A stretch of 64,000 nt of DNA, from assembly GCA_010093515.1 (NCBI GenBank), contig MU001686.1:62001-126000 (forward strand), read 5' to 3'. Shown piece by piece: positions 11,628-23,344 of this stretch (position 1 is its first letter; the number at the start of each line of letters is the position of its first letter). The notes under the pieces are model-generated. The model was not told the origin of the DNA, searched no databases, and worked only from the letters and a program-made list of their open reading frames with translations. This DNA comes from Lineolata rhizophorae (Eukaryota > Ascomycota > Dothideomycetes > Lineolatales > Lineolataceae). The translations under genes and the position numbers were made by a program.

Positions 11628-14227
11628 GGCGAATGAGGTGCGACGACGATGTGACTGGAGAGCTCGAAGTCGACTTTCTCTCTGACCGGCGGCCGGACCG
11701 CGTTCCTCGATGGCCGAGCTCGGGGTGACGGCCTAGTGCAGGCTCATCGCCTGGGCGAATCAGCGAGCGGGATCGACCGCGATGAAGGCGGAATGACGAA
11801 GCGAGTAGGGCAGAGCGCGGGAGATGAAGAGCGGCCAACGGAGGAGGGACCGAAGCCGCGGTCGTGGAGTTGAGAAAGCGTCGCAGGGCGGCAGAGGAAA
11901 GAGAAGGCACGGCCGCGATGCCGCCGATGCGCGCGACCTGCCGCGGGTCGCGCCTTCCCGGGCAAGACCGCCGGGGCCAAGAGCGCCCGAGGCCGGCCCC
12001 ACAAGAACCTCCATCCAATGCCGCCGGTGCTCCCCACGCTCCTTGCCTCACCGGAGCCCGCGTCGCCAGCCTTGCCGGGCGACCCATTCTGTGCATCGCC
12101 GGCGGCGCGCTAGCCTCACAGCGCTCTGCAGCCTTAGACGTCCGCCGGACCACGTCGTCTGCGGGTGTCGGCGTCGCGCCGCAGCATGGCGACCAGCCAT
12201 CCCCTTCTATCGACCGCCGACCGGTACACGGCCGCCGCACCCCAGTTGTGTGCACCCAGCCTGCCACTTCCGTGGGGGGAGCTGGTCACCTCTTTTCACG
12301 CATCCTGTCCCGACTGTTTGCTGCACCATTGTTCGACAGCATCGAAACTTTCCCAATCACCGCCAGACACACGTCCTGGTGCTTGTATTTGGCGGTGTGC
12401 ACAAAAGCAATTAATCATGGCCAACGCGTTCCGGTCTAGCAAACGGCCAGGACCCCGACAGCTCACGGCAATATGTAAAGGATGGCTCTGCGTCAGCACG
12501 TCAAACCCCCCCGTACCGGGGCGCCAGTCGGCGGCACTGGATCCCTTCGGCATGCTCTTACCCGTCTGATCCCTTATCGCTATAAATCCAATGACCGTCA
12601 GTGGGAAGCCTGGATAGCCTCTTATCATCTGCTGTCACGTCGTACCGCCGTCGACTTCTGGCCCCTTTGGAGCACGTATGTAACTGGGCCGTCCCGGTCC
12701 TTTAAGGTTTGCCCGCTGGACCTCTCGTTGCTTCACTCTCGTGCCCCGGGCCACGCAGGCCTGCCCAAGCGCCCAATTATGCGCCGACACCTCTGAGCTT
12801 GGTACAAGGAGGGGACAAGATTACACTTCAAAACTATCCACTCCATCAGGCACAGACCGCTCTGCCCCGCCCCACGACCAGACGTGCCAGGTAGACGGGC
12901 CGGCCCTAGCGCGTCCACAGGCAATCTAGAATGTTTGTTGTGTGAAATGATCTAGTAGGTACCCGGCGGCTGCGACGCCGTATCTTCTCGCGGTAATTTT
13001 GCGCTCTCTGACTGCCGGAAGTGAGCAATGTGCTGAATTGTCCCCCTTTTCTTGGGCCGACACATTTGTTATTTGCTAGCACATCTTCGTTCCTGTCCCT
13101 CGGCGAAGGTGTTTGTATTCCTCCTCTACTTAACATTAGACGTTCGCCCTTGGAATCTCGAGCGTTGAAGAACACAACGCGCCGCCGTTTCTCAACGCCG
13201 TCTTCATCCACACTTTAGTCTTTCCACTCGTTCAGTCACATCGTTCTCGTGCTCTATCGTACAAACACTCGAATAACAAGCATTGTGTTTGTACTTATTG
13301 CGCCACTTGTCATCCAAGCCCGTGGTCGCGATGTACAAGTATAACGAAGTTCGCGCTCGTCATGGACCTGTTGCACGCGCTCTAAGATCACAACGTCGGG
13401 GCTCGCGGCCTGAGTCCCCTTCGCCGCCTCCTCAGCCACCTCCAAGCCCAGCTTGATGGCCTTAGCCGTACGTCCCACTCGCTGACTCGCCCATATTATG
13501 GCCTAACGGTAGTTCCTAGGCCTTGCATTAGAGATATCACCACAATATTATCTCTCACAGTGTGATCGTGTATGCCTTCTGCTATTAAGGGGGTACCTTG
13601 TCCCCGGTCTCACTTTTAAAGCGGCTAGAAAATGACTGCGAACCGACTCTTTGTCTTGGATACTGGACTTCTCTTTCATCGCAGCCTCAAGGACGGGCTC
13701 AAAATCCGGGATCCTCATCGTGCTTGGCTTTGAAGAGCGTCTATCTGTTCCGTTCTGGTAAAAGCGACATTCATTACTATGGACTTCTTGCGATCGAGAG
13801 ATTTTGAGCTTCAGCGTTGGATTGCCTCCCTCATTTGGCTTTAACTATAGGAAATGTACAATTTTTGCTCCTTCTAATTCACTCTCCTCTGAATTAAAAG
13901 TTTTGCGATTATGGCCTAGAATGCAAATACTTGCAACACGCTTTTGGCGCCTTCTCCGAGTCGTTTAAATTTTCTGCGTTAGGAACGTGGGTAAGCCTCG
14001 TCCGTTTTCGGCCGTCCCTGGCTTTGTCGCATACACGCATCTCTATCGCGGTAAGTCGCGTGGCACCCTCTAGTCCTTGGATAGTGGTCACCTTTATCTT
14101 CTTTGTCTCTACTCACTCTCAGTAACCTCAACACCCTATATGAAGTCTATTTTACAATTCAACCACGGCAACTGGCAACATATTATAGTTGGAACATTTC
14201 ACTTCTGGACTCAGCCAGCCAAACACA
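11628..14227. other. 2.6 kb divergent intergenic region, no confident gene
   Basis: It lies between the starts of TAF6 (minus) and the FSP1-like gene (plus). About 11.65-12.3 kb is GC-rich, so several long overlapping frames arise by chance on both strands (up to about 236 codons). None shows a domain or a clear splice pattern. About 13.2-14.2 kb is AT-richer. A short minus-strand peptide at 13254-13478, containing AIKLGLEVAEEAAK, looks protein-like but is too short to call. Confidence 0.5.
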
Positions 14228-15712
14228 ATGTCTCGGGATACATTCAACATCCTCATTCTCGGCGGCTCCTTTGCCGGTCTATCCGTGGCGCATCAGTTCC
14301 TAGCCAACGTTCGGCCGCTACTGAGCCAGGCACCCGGGGCGCCCGACTATAGGGTGGTCCTCGTATCGCCTTCAACACATATATACTGGAATATCGGGGC
14401 ACCACGTGCGCTCGTTTCGGCAGACTTAGTCCCCATCCCGCGGAGTTTCGTCAACGTCGAGGCCGGCTTCAAGCAATACTCGTTCCAGGACCTATTGTTC
14501 GTGCAGGGCGAAGCAACGGGCCTCGACGCGGCGGAACGGACCGTCACTGTCTCATGTTACAATGTACAAGCGAGTAAGAAAGCGCTTGCAGCGTCGGGCA
14601 GCAAAGCGGCGACAGCTTCCCCCAACGCCAAGCAGAAAGGCATCCACTCCATCCCGTACCACGCGCTCGTCATAGCGACTGGTTCCTCATCTAACTCGCC
14701 CTTGTTCTCGCTGCACGGTCCTCATGAGCGCACAATGCATGCTTTAGCCGACTTCCACACGCGGCTCCACACCGCGCGCTCAGTCTTGATCGTCGGTGGT
14801 GGTCCTTCAGGCTGCGAGACGGCCGGCCAGATGATGCAACATTTCAACCGGCTGGCGAAGGAGGAACAGGCAAGGATGCAGCCACCGTCACTAGTGGGCC
14901 GCTCAATAGCGAGGCTGCGACATGCGGTCAAGGGATCGTCACGGTGCAACTGTGAGGTGAAGGATGCAATGCCGAAGCGGCAGGCGGAACGGTCGGCGAC
15001 GTGCATGCCCGAGTCGCCGTACCGGACCATCACGCTGTTGAGCGGCGGCGAGCGGCTGCTACCGCGGCTACCCGAGAGCGTAGCGCGCAAGGCAGAGCGG
15101 CAGCTCAAGGGGCTGGGCGTGCACGTGGTGCACTCACTGCGGCTGGTGGCGGCCAAGGACGACCCCGATGACGGGCGCATCAACTGCTACCTGAGCAACG
15201 AGGACATGGTCACCGTGGACGCGTACGTGCTGGCGACGGGCGTGCTGCCCAACACGAACTGGCTGCCGCACGTGCTGCTCGACGGCTTCCGCTACGTCGC
15301 GACGGACCCGCAGACGCTGCGTGTGCGCGGCGACGACGCCGGCGAGCGCGTCTACGCCGTCGGCGACTGCGCCTCCTACTCCAAGAACTATGTCCTCGAC
15401 GTCTACGAGGCCGTTCCCGTGCTCGTGCACAACCTGCGCAACGACCTGCTGGCCCACGAGATGCGGATGCTGCGCGGGCGCGAGGGCGGCGCCTCCGAGG
15501 AGGAGATCAACTTGATGGAGGATGCGGGCTACATGCAGAACCCGACAGAGACGCAGCTGCTTCCGATCACGAAGAGAGGAGGGGTCGGCGTGGTGTTCGA
15601 TTTCAAGTTACCCAGCTTCATGGTGTGGGTGATGAAGGGGAGAAATTATAGGGTTGGAAAGGCGAAGAGCGTCGTACATCGCGGTAAGGATCCGTATGCG
15701 GACCCGGTTTAA
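14228..15712 (+). CDS. FSP1/AIF2-like FAD-dependent NAD(P)H oxidoreductase
   Basis: One exon, 494 residues. It is a pyridine-nucleotide disulfide oxidoreductase-fold flavoprotein of the AMID/AIFM2 group, whose members reduce quinones with NAD(P)H. The FAD-binding Rossmann motif ILILGGSFAG is at residues 8-17, a second nucleotide-binding motif VLIVGGGPSGCE lies mid-protein, and the C-terminal FAD segment VYAVGDCASY is present. The C-terminus continues with LPSFMVWVMKGRNYRVGKAKS, a membrane-associating end seen in the family. The ATG at 14228 is preferred over an in-frame ATG at 14189 because the Rossmann fold starts directly after it. An insert of about 60 basic residues near 225-275 separates the second nucleotide motif from the rest of that domain. 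Confidence 0.85.
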   Translation: MSRDTFNILILGGSFAGLSVAHQFLANVRPLLSQAPGAPDYRVVLVSPSTHIYWNIGAPRALVSADLVPIPRSFVNVEAGFKQYSFQDLLFVQGEATGLDAAERTVTVSCYNVQASKKALAASGSKAATASPNAKQKGIHSIPYHALVIATGSSSNSPLFSLHGPHERTMHALADFHTRLHTARSVLIVGGGPSGCETAGQMMQHFNRLAKEEQARMQPPSLVGRSIARLRHAVKGSSRCNCEVKDAMPKRQAERSATCMPESPYRTITLLSGGERLLPRLPESVARKAERQLKGLGVHVVHSLRLVAAKDDPDDGRINCYLSNEDMVTVDAYVLATGVLPNTNWLPHVLLDGFRYVATDPQTLRVRGDDAGERVYAVGDCASYSKNYVLDVYEAVPVLVHNLRNDLLAHEMRMLRGREGGASEEEINLMEDAGYMQNPTETQLLPITKRGGVGVVFDFKLPSFMVWVMKGRNYRVGKAKSVVHRGKDPYADPV

Positions 15713-15957
15713 TTGCTCGTCTGTTGTGTGAAGGTTGGTCATCAAACGTATTTGCCACTACGTTTCGGCATGTTTGTTCGGGGTTTGTCTTCAGGCATGC
15801 CTATTAGGAGTCAAGTTGGACTTTTTATGGCGTTTAGGGACTTGCGGAGTGATACGATAGCCGCCTAATACATTGCACGTTCTCTCGAGTTATGCTCGTT
15901 TACGCTCAAAATTATAGACAAAATTGAGCTTCGGGACATTTAATAGGAACACCCACA

Positions 15958-15965
15958 TCACGTGA
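15958..15965. promoter_or_regulatory. TCACGTGA E-box-like palindrome
   Basis: Perfect 8 bp palindrome with a CACGTG core, about 400 bp upstream of the DDX60-like start. The same octamer occurs at 5853-5860 and 35666-35673. Binding by a bHLH factor is inferred from motif knowledge only. Confidence 0.3.
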
Positions 15966-15972
15966 AGATAGC

Positions 15973-15984
15973 GTTATCGATAAC
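15973..15984. promoter_or_regulatory. 12 bp perfect palindrome GTTATCGATAAC
   Basis: A perfect dyad 7 bp after the TCACGTGA site in the same promoter; its centre contains ATCGAT. A dimeric factor site is possible, but the motif is not one I recognise. Confidence 0.25.
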
Positions 15985-16365
15985 AGCTCGATAAGCCCCA
16001 CCAGCGCCCTGGTTCACCGCACATTTTAAGCTCACCGGACGTACTGATGGCCCGCTGGTCGCCTAGCTGTCATCGACCGACTTTCATCCACAAACACTGC
16101 GCTCTTCAGACAATTGTCTTGACCTCGACACCATCGGGCGCGGCAAAACGAAAGCAACTGAGTTTGACAGCCCGCAAACGAGACGTCGGCCTTCCTTTTC
16201 CGGTCCTTCCTCTCGCAGCTTTCCGGACGCGCGTTTCTCCCACGTAGTGTTTAAAGAAGCTTGCCTACTTCACGCCACGCCCGTCGAGTTTTGCTGTCCA
16301 TGGGTAACGGTTGAAGTTGCTCCCGTCGGAATCATTCCCGGCTCGACTGACGAAAATTGCCCGCG

Positions 16366-19300
16366 ATGGCCGCCGCCACCCCGGCACGTGATGATACTCC
16401 CGCTAGCCCGACGACGGAAGATGCCTATGCGGACTTGCATCCCGTCCTCCAATGGTGCGTTGTGGATTTTCTTTTCTCTGCGGATGTTTTCTTTCTCGAC
16501 AATTTTCATATTGCTAACTAGGACGGGGAAATCCGTGTAGGTACCGCTGGTTGTCGTCAAGACGCGTGGACCTTGTCGGTGACTATGCCGGCAATGAACG
16601 CTTCTTGATCGAGGGCGACTCTTTGCTGCTCCATTGCTTTTCAGACCCTGAGATCGATTTTCAAGGTAGTGCCTCTTTTTTCAGTGAAGTTTTTGGGCAT
16701 TCAAGTCTCGGAGGATTAATATGTTAAAACACGAATTTAGATGGCTTTCAGCTACTGCACGCAGTATACGTCGTGGAGAAGCTTCTCAAGGCTTTCGTCC
16801 GCCGAAAATGCGTCTTCGACATTGCCTTTTTCGAGAGGCACAAGACGCTGTGCATTCCGTCATTTGGATCAAAACAGTCCGCAAAGTATCTACTAGCTCG
16901 AGAGGCCGTCATCAGACACATTCAGAACAACCTAGACCCAAAAGAATATGGAGTCCAACTGTTCTGCTTTGACAGTTACAACTCTTCGGAGTTTGTCGAC
17001 TACTTACATAGTAGCGGCATGTACTTTATCATGTGTCATGATGGAGCAGCCAGTAAGCAAGAGACATCAATGGCAGCTTATATTTCTGCCGAGAACCGCC
17101 GCTCAGATGTCCCTGACGCAAAGACTTACTTCCGTGCAATGATTGCGTCCTTCATCTCCCTCGGCTACAACGTTGCTCTTATTAACGGCCTTGAACTCCG
17201 AGACACTAAGGTAGGTTTTCATCATTCGTCGTGTTTTCACTGGGTCCTAACAACACTGTAGATCATGACCATGGTTTTGGAAGGATCAAGGAGGTCACTT
17301 CCCCCTAATGTTGACGCCCTTAGCGACGCGCTTTCGTCACTCAGTCTAACCAATGGGTCTGCCAATGGCACGGATGCTAGCTCTGCTATGAATATCCTTT
17401 CTGGCGTTCTCGATGGCAAGCGGTTAACAGAACGAGAAGGCCTTGCATTGCTCACAATTCAGGAGATGGTCAATCATGGACAGGCAAATGCGACTTTGGC
17501 TCTAGCATTTCTTTTGCACCTGTCGGTGCTATCACAACTCAAGGTTACCGATCGCGGTGTTCCGGACAGACCGGTGATAGTCTCTGGCGACCCATTCATG
17601 ACCAATTTTGCAATCACTGCATCACGCATTCTCCGCACTCCATTGTGGTCAAATATCGCTGCTAGATGCGCATCATGCGATGTTTCCGACCTCGTCGATG
17701 GACGCATTTTCAACACGATCTTGAACTCCATGGAAGACGACTTCAATCTGGATGCTATAGACGGCACCTTGAAATCTAAGGCTTTGATGCTAGTCCAAGC
17801 CGCTCAGAAATTTTCTAGCGAGATGCAATCTCTGTTAGAAGGCCCGCTAAAGGCTCCGCAGGATCACAGGGATCCGCGTCATCATACGAAGGACGGTGAC
17901 ATCCATCCGTCGCTCGCGGTGTTGCCATTTAGCAATCCGGTGTTTGACAACCACATGGATCCCATTCGATTGAAAGTGGACAAACATGCTTCAGAAGTTG
18001 ATCCTAGAGCGGAAGTGGTGTTCAAGGAGATATCGCATTGGCATTCACACCGCAAGCCGATCGATCGTCCTGCCGCGATGGCCGAAGAAAAGAAGAAGGC
18101 ATTTTGGGCAAACAAACGGAACCAGTGGTTTATGGCTGAGATGCAGACATACTCCGCCAGCCTAACAAACTCGATCGGGAGAGTCCTTGAGCCTGAGACT
18201 ATCGTCATTCAGACTGGCAAGGGTGGTACGAAACCCACGGCGGCCAGACAGCCGAGCGCGCCAGCCAAGGAGATCAGGTCTGCGGGTGGCAAGCAAGATG
18301 CAAAAGGGAAGAAGGGCGTGCCCGCTTCTGGCGGCAAGGCGGTCCGGGAGAGCGCCGCCGCTTCAAGGGCTCATAAGCAAGAGCAAGAAGTGGAGAAGTG
18401 GCTGAAGGCGTGGGATGTGAGCTGTAAGCAATTCCAGGCAGAGAAGGACTTGCAGTCCCGATACGCTATGACCAAAGCGTATCTTTCTACGCTGGCCGAT
18501 CAGAGGCGCGCTATTCTTGGACCAGAGGTAGAACTCTACATGCTCGACACGCTACTTCAACTGTGGATCAAAGTAGTGGAGAGAGGGAAGAAGGATGAAG
18601 AATATTCTCTCGCAGCCATAATTTGGGATTCGGTTTCGCATCTGTCGCAGACCAGCAAGGGCATGACCAAAAGCGTCGCCGTACGCATTAACGCCGCAGT
18701 GAAAGCATTGTCGCTGCCTACGGCGGGCGTTGAAGTTCCCAAAGAGGATCGCCCCCTCAGCTTTCCTTTCGTGCTCGATAACGCGCGGGACTACGGTGAT
18801 CTTACTGTGAGGTTGTCTAGCAACGACTTCCAGCTTTCACATTGTGGTCCCTACTTTGATCGAAGCATGGGTTCCGCACCGGACGACAGAGTGCCATTTG
18901 AGCCTGATGAGTGGCAGCGAAAGGTCTTGGACGAAATCGACAAAAATCGCAGTCTCTTCGTTGTGGCTCCAACCAGTGCCGGAAAGACGTTCATCTCTTT
19001 CTACGCCATGAAGCAGGTTCTGCAGGCGGATGACGACGGTGTGCTGGTATACGTGGCTCCTACGAAAGCACTGGTCAACCAAATTGCAGCAGAAATCCAG
19101 GCCCGTTTCTCCAAAAGCTACAAGTACCCCGGAAAGTCTGTATGGGGAATTCATACACGCGATTACAGGATCAATAATCCAACAGGTTGTCAAATCCTTG
19201 TGACCGTTCCGCATGTGCTTCAGATCATGTTGTTGGCTCCGTCGCACGCCAACACCTGGTCACCGCGCGTGAAACGCATCATCTTTGACGAGGTCCACTC

Positions 19301-22283
19301 AATCGGCCAAGCGGAGGATGGTGTTGTCTGGGAGCAACTCCTCCTGATGGCGCCGTGTCCCATAATTGCTCTGTCGGCTACGGTGGGCAATCCCCAGCAA
19401 TTTAACAACTGGCTTTCCTCAACCCAGAAGTCCAATGGCATCGACCTTACTATGGTTCAGCACTCGGTTCGGTACTCTGAGCTGCGGAAATATGTCTATC
19501 AACCGCCGAAGAAGTTCTGTTTCAAAGGCCTCACCGATAGGCCTGCGTTTGGCGCTTTGAGTCTAGACGGGACGCCAAATTTTGCCTTCATGCACCCGGT
19601 GGCAAGTTTGGTTAACCGATCGCGTGGCATTCCGGACGATCTCAGTTTAGAGCCTCGAGATTGCCTTATTCTTTGGGAGTGTCTGAACAAACATCAGACT
19701 CCCGATTGTACGATTGATAAGAGTTTGGACCCCTCAGTGATATTCTCCGGAGTCGAAATCAAGAAGGCAGACATCATTCCGTGGGAAGCGAAATTGAAAG
19801 ATATCCTCCAAAAATGGATGGCCGACAATAACTCGCCATTCGACAAAGTCATTGAGGAGCTAAGCAAGCCGATCTACAGCAAGGATCGCCAGCCGAGACT
19901 GCTATCGACTTCGGTCCAGTCTGGGTTACATGATGGACAGGAAGAACTCCCGGGAGAGGAAGACTTCAGAGATGTAATTGGAGATGACTTGTACTCCACT
20001 ACTCTTCCGCTGCTTTCTCGCCTCCATTCGCAAAACTGCCTCCCAGCGCTTTTGTTCAACTATGACCGGAAAAAGTGCGAGTCGATTTGCAGGGTGATAA
20101 CGGAACAGTTGGTTGAATCCGAGAAGAAGTATAAGGAATCAAGTCCCAAATGGAAGCATAAGATCGCCCAACACAACAGGTGGAAAAAGGAGCAAGAGAA
20201 GCAGAAAAAGAAGCCCGTTCGAGCTACACAGAAGAAGGGCGCTAAAGTCGACGAAGAAGGGTTGAGCAAGGCGGACCTGCAGCGTGAGAAGGCGGACGTC
20301 GATACCAGTCCGTGGGCGAGCTTCGACCCAGACGCGCCAGTAGAGAACTTCCACTTCGCCGATTTCAAGAAGGTGCAGATGTCGGAGCTCTACATCTACT
20401 ACAAGCAACTTGGTAAACGTAACGTGCCTCAATGGCTATCCGACGCACTTAGCCGAGGCATTGGCGTTCATCATGCCGGTATGAATCGCAAGTATAGGCA
20501 GATTGTCGAAATGCTATTCCGTCGTGGCTTTTTGCGGGTTGTCATTGCAACTGGCACTTTAGCCCTCGGTATTAACATGCCGACTAAGACTGTGGTATTC
20601 TCCGGAGATTCGGTCTTTCTCACAGCATTGAACTTCCGGCAGGCTGCTGGCCGCGCCGGCCGTCGTGGTTTCGATGTTTTAGGCAACGTCGTCTTCCAGA
20701 ACGTGCCACTGGCGAAGGTTACCCGGCTGATAAGCTCGCGTCTTCCCGACCTGAATGGCCATTTCCCAATCACGACGTCACTCGTGCTGCGCTTGTGCAC
20801 CTTGCTGAGCGAATCCAAGAACTCCAAATTCGCCATCAAGGCTATTGATGGGATTATGTCGCAGCCACGTCTCTACATGGGCGGTGAAGAAGCCAAAGAC
20901 ACGGTGCTGCACCACCTGCGTTTCTCGATCGAGTATCTGCGGCGCCAAAATCTACTTGACAGCAAAGGCACGCCGCTCAATTTTGCCGGCTGCGTCTCGC
21001 ATCTGTACTATGCCGAAAACGCCAGCTTTGCCTTCCACGCGCTGCTCAAGGAAGGCTACTTCCATGAGTTGTGCGCTAATATCGATCGCGCCTCGGATTC
21101 CACACTCAACAAGCTGATGCTCGTCATGTCGCACTTGTTTGGACGCCTACCATGCCGCCAGGCGGACCCGGAGACAGTCGACCGAGACATTAAGCCCTCG
21201 TCTTCGGTTGTGTTCTTGCCGCCATTGCCAAAGGAAGCTTCGCGCGTGCTAAAGGGCCATAATAGACAGACGCTGGACATATTCACGACATATGTGCGTA
21301 CGTTTGTGCAGCAACACATCAAGGAGGAGGAGAATAGCTTGCCGCTCACCGGCGTCAAAGTGGGCGGCAAGGGCTCGGATGAGGTGAAGAAGTATGTCAA
21401 GACTAACCCACCGAACACGGTGCGTTCGGCGTTCGTGGGTCTCTCTGGACACCAAGATGCATTCGATTCAATTTCGGATTTGTGCCGCACAGCGAGGGAT
21501 GGCGTTTTCTTGGAAGAAGCGGTGATTCCGTATGTGGATCTACATCCGGAAGAAAATCCAGCACCGATTAATGCCTGTAAGTTTGCACCACAATGAAATC
21601 ATTTCATGGAGGTATTGCGATACTGAAATAATGTGCAGACCTGTACGACTTCTTCAAACACGGTGACATCAAGACACTGGAGCGGGCGAATAAAATTCGC
21701 GTTGGCGACGTGTGGTTTTTGCTCAACGGTATGTCTACTAGAGTGAACTATGCCCATCAAATGGACGTTCCCATGCTAACCCTTATTCAAAGATTTCTCC
21801 CTCGTCCTTGCAACCATCATCACCAGCCTGATGAACTTCATGAAATTGAGTCAACTGTCTGACCTCGACATGCTCGACGTCAAAGGCAGTGGTGACACAT
21901 ACGAAGAGACCCGCGAGGACAGAATTAATGCCGAAACGGGGTCCACATCCACATCGGCTTCCTCGACTGCCGCCTCGAGCGCCACATGGGCTTCGTCTAG
22001 TGCAACCTCAGTCAGCCCGGCGGGCAGCGCGGATGCCCGCCCGCCGACGCCGACCATCAGGAGGAAGAAGAAGGTCGCGGAGAGTTGGGACGAAGAAATG
22101 GGCGACGAGTCGTCTTCGGAAGAGGAGGAAGAGGAGGAAGAAAAAGATAAGATGTTAAAGGACACGAGCTTCAGTTCGCCGGAATTATTGGACATTGAGG
22201 ATGCGGGATTGGACAAGGTGCTCAGGGCATTCCAACGGCTGGCGAACGAGTTCAATAAGAAGTTCAGGGCTATGTGGGCCTAG
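16366..22283 (+). CDS. DDX60-type Ski2-like DExH-box helicase with PIN-like N-terminus
   Basis: Six exons: 16366-16454, 16541-16665, 16741-17210, 17262-21576, 21639-21728 and 21793-22283 (5580 nt, 1859 residues). All phases agree. Helicase motifs are complete: APTSAGKT (K803), DEVH (904-907), SATVGN, HHAGM, ATGTLALGINMPTK and QAAGRAGRRG (from 1355). The DEVH box, the HHAGM motif and the size place it with DDX60/DDX60L, relatives of the exosome helicase Ski2; animal members act in antiviral RNA sensing, and fungal members are little studied. The first 230 residues resemble the PIN-like domain of that family, with Asp56, Glu84, Asp98 and Asp172 where a PIN nuclease has its acids (inference). 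The C-terminus is Ser- and Glu-rich. Predicted role: RNA remodelling or surveillance. Confidence 0.9.
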
Positions 22284-23344
22284 CTGCTAAAATTTGCGGT
22301 GGTTGGTGGGGAGCTGCGGTTTGGGAGGATATGCCATAGTGCGTGGGCGCTTGACATTCAGAAAGCAAGGTTGAAAGTTCATGGGGGAAAAAGTGGCTGA
22401 AAAGCCCTTAGATGGACCTCGCGCATCTATCAGAATGGTTTTATGCGTAGACCACTAGAAAGTTGGAGAAAAGACCCTAGATGTGTAATAGAAGAGTCTA
22501 GGTAGAATTTTGGGCCCCCGTGCACGGTGAGAGCAAAAGAAAACTAAAAAGGGCTAGAACAGACCGAGACACCCCTCAAAGTTTTGCATCAATAACTCCC
22601 ACACGTAGACACTTCAAATAGGAACACTACAGCCTATCGTGTCCTCCTAGTTATGCATAGCTAGCAAAGAATTCCCGAAGCAAGCAGCCATCTCAAGCAG
22701 CCATCGACTAAAGGGTATGTTAAAACTAGAATTTCCACTATTTTAAGAGGGCCCGTGAATAAAATAAAATCAAGGGAATCAAGGGGTAAATTTAACCTGG
22801 TAATAGACAACATCCCCTACTCAGCCCCCACCCTCCTCGCCCTATGATTTTTTTTAAGCAAAAAGTAGTAAATGTTAGGAACCTCGGACCTAAAAGAGAT
22901 TTTAAGCAAGATCGAGCTGAAGTCGTTTAGCCCGTTCAGATGCGCTTCCAATTTCAGCTGGCAAGGGAGAAACTGGAAACAATACCCTATTTTTTGAAGC
23001 CTTTTTGGGGGGAATAAAAAGGAAGAAGAAGAGTGTAGTCAGTGGAAGCAACTGAAAATGCGAAAGGTTTTTGCCGCAGTATTGGCGCAGAAGCCGTTTG
23101 TAAACGCGGCTAATAGAATAGAAAACCCTCTCCTACATTTTAAAAATGAAATTAATCAACAACCAACAACTGGGAGATCCAAAACCGCAGCCAAAGCTTT
23201 GAAGTTGAACACTGCCTGCGCCCGGGAATTTAGGGGTGTTAGACCTAGATGCCAGAGTAGGCCAGAGTAGTAGCAGCATATTGCCCGCCTATTCCTGCCG
23301 CCACTTGAGGATGCAATTCGCCAAATGGATGGCTATCGCAGACA
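22284..23344. other. intergenic between convergent genes
   Basis: 1.06 kb between the ends of the DDX60-like gene (plus) and the DUF2786 gene (minus), so it should hold both 3' UTRs. It is A-rich, with short A and T runs near 22.7-23.0 kb. The plus-strand frame at 23058-23270 has no features. Nothing else is seen. Confidence 0.5.

Larger units (their letters stand above)
15713..16365. other. intergenic, DDX60-like promoter
   Basis: 653 bp between two plus-strand genes. It contains two palindromes (15958-15965 and 15973-15984) about 400 bp before the helicase start. No gene is seen. Confidence 0.5.

Noticed and set aside
11557-12439. Several overlapping frames of about 190-236 codons on both strands
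   Set aside because: GC-rich DNA with few stops; no domain, no conserved motif, mutual overlap.
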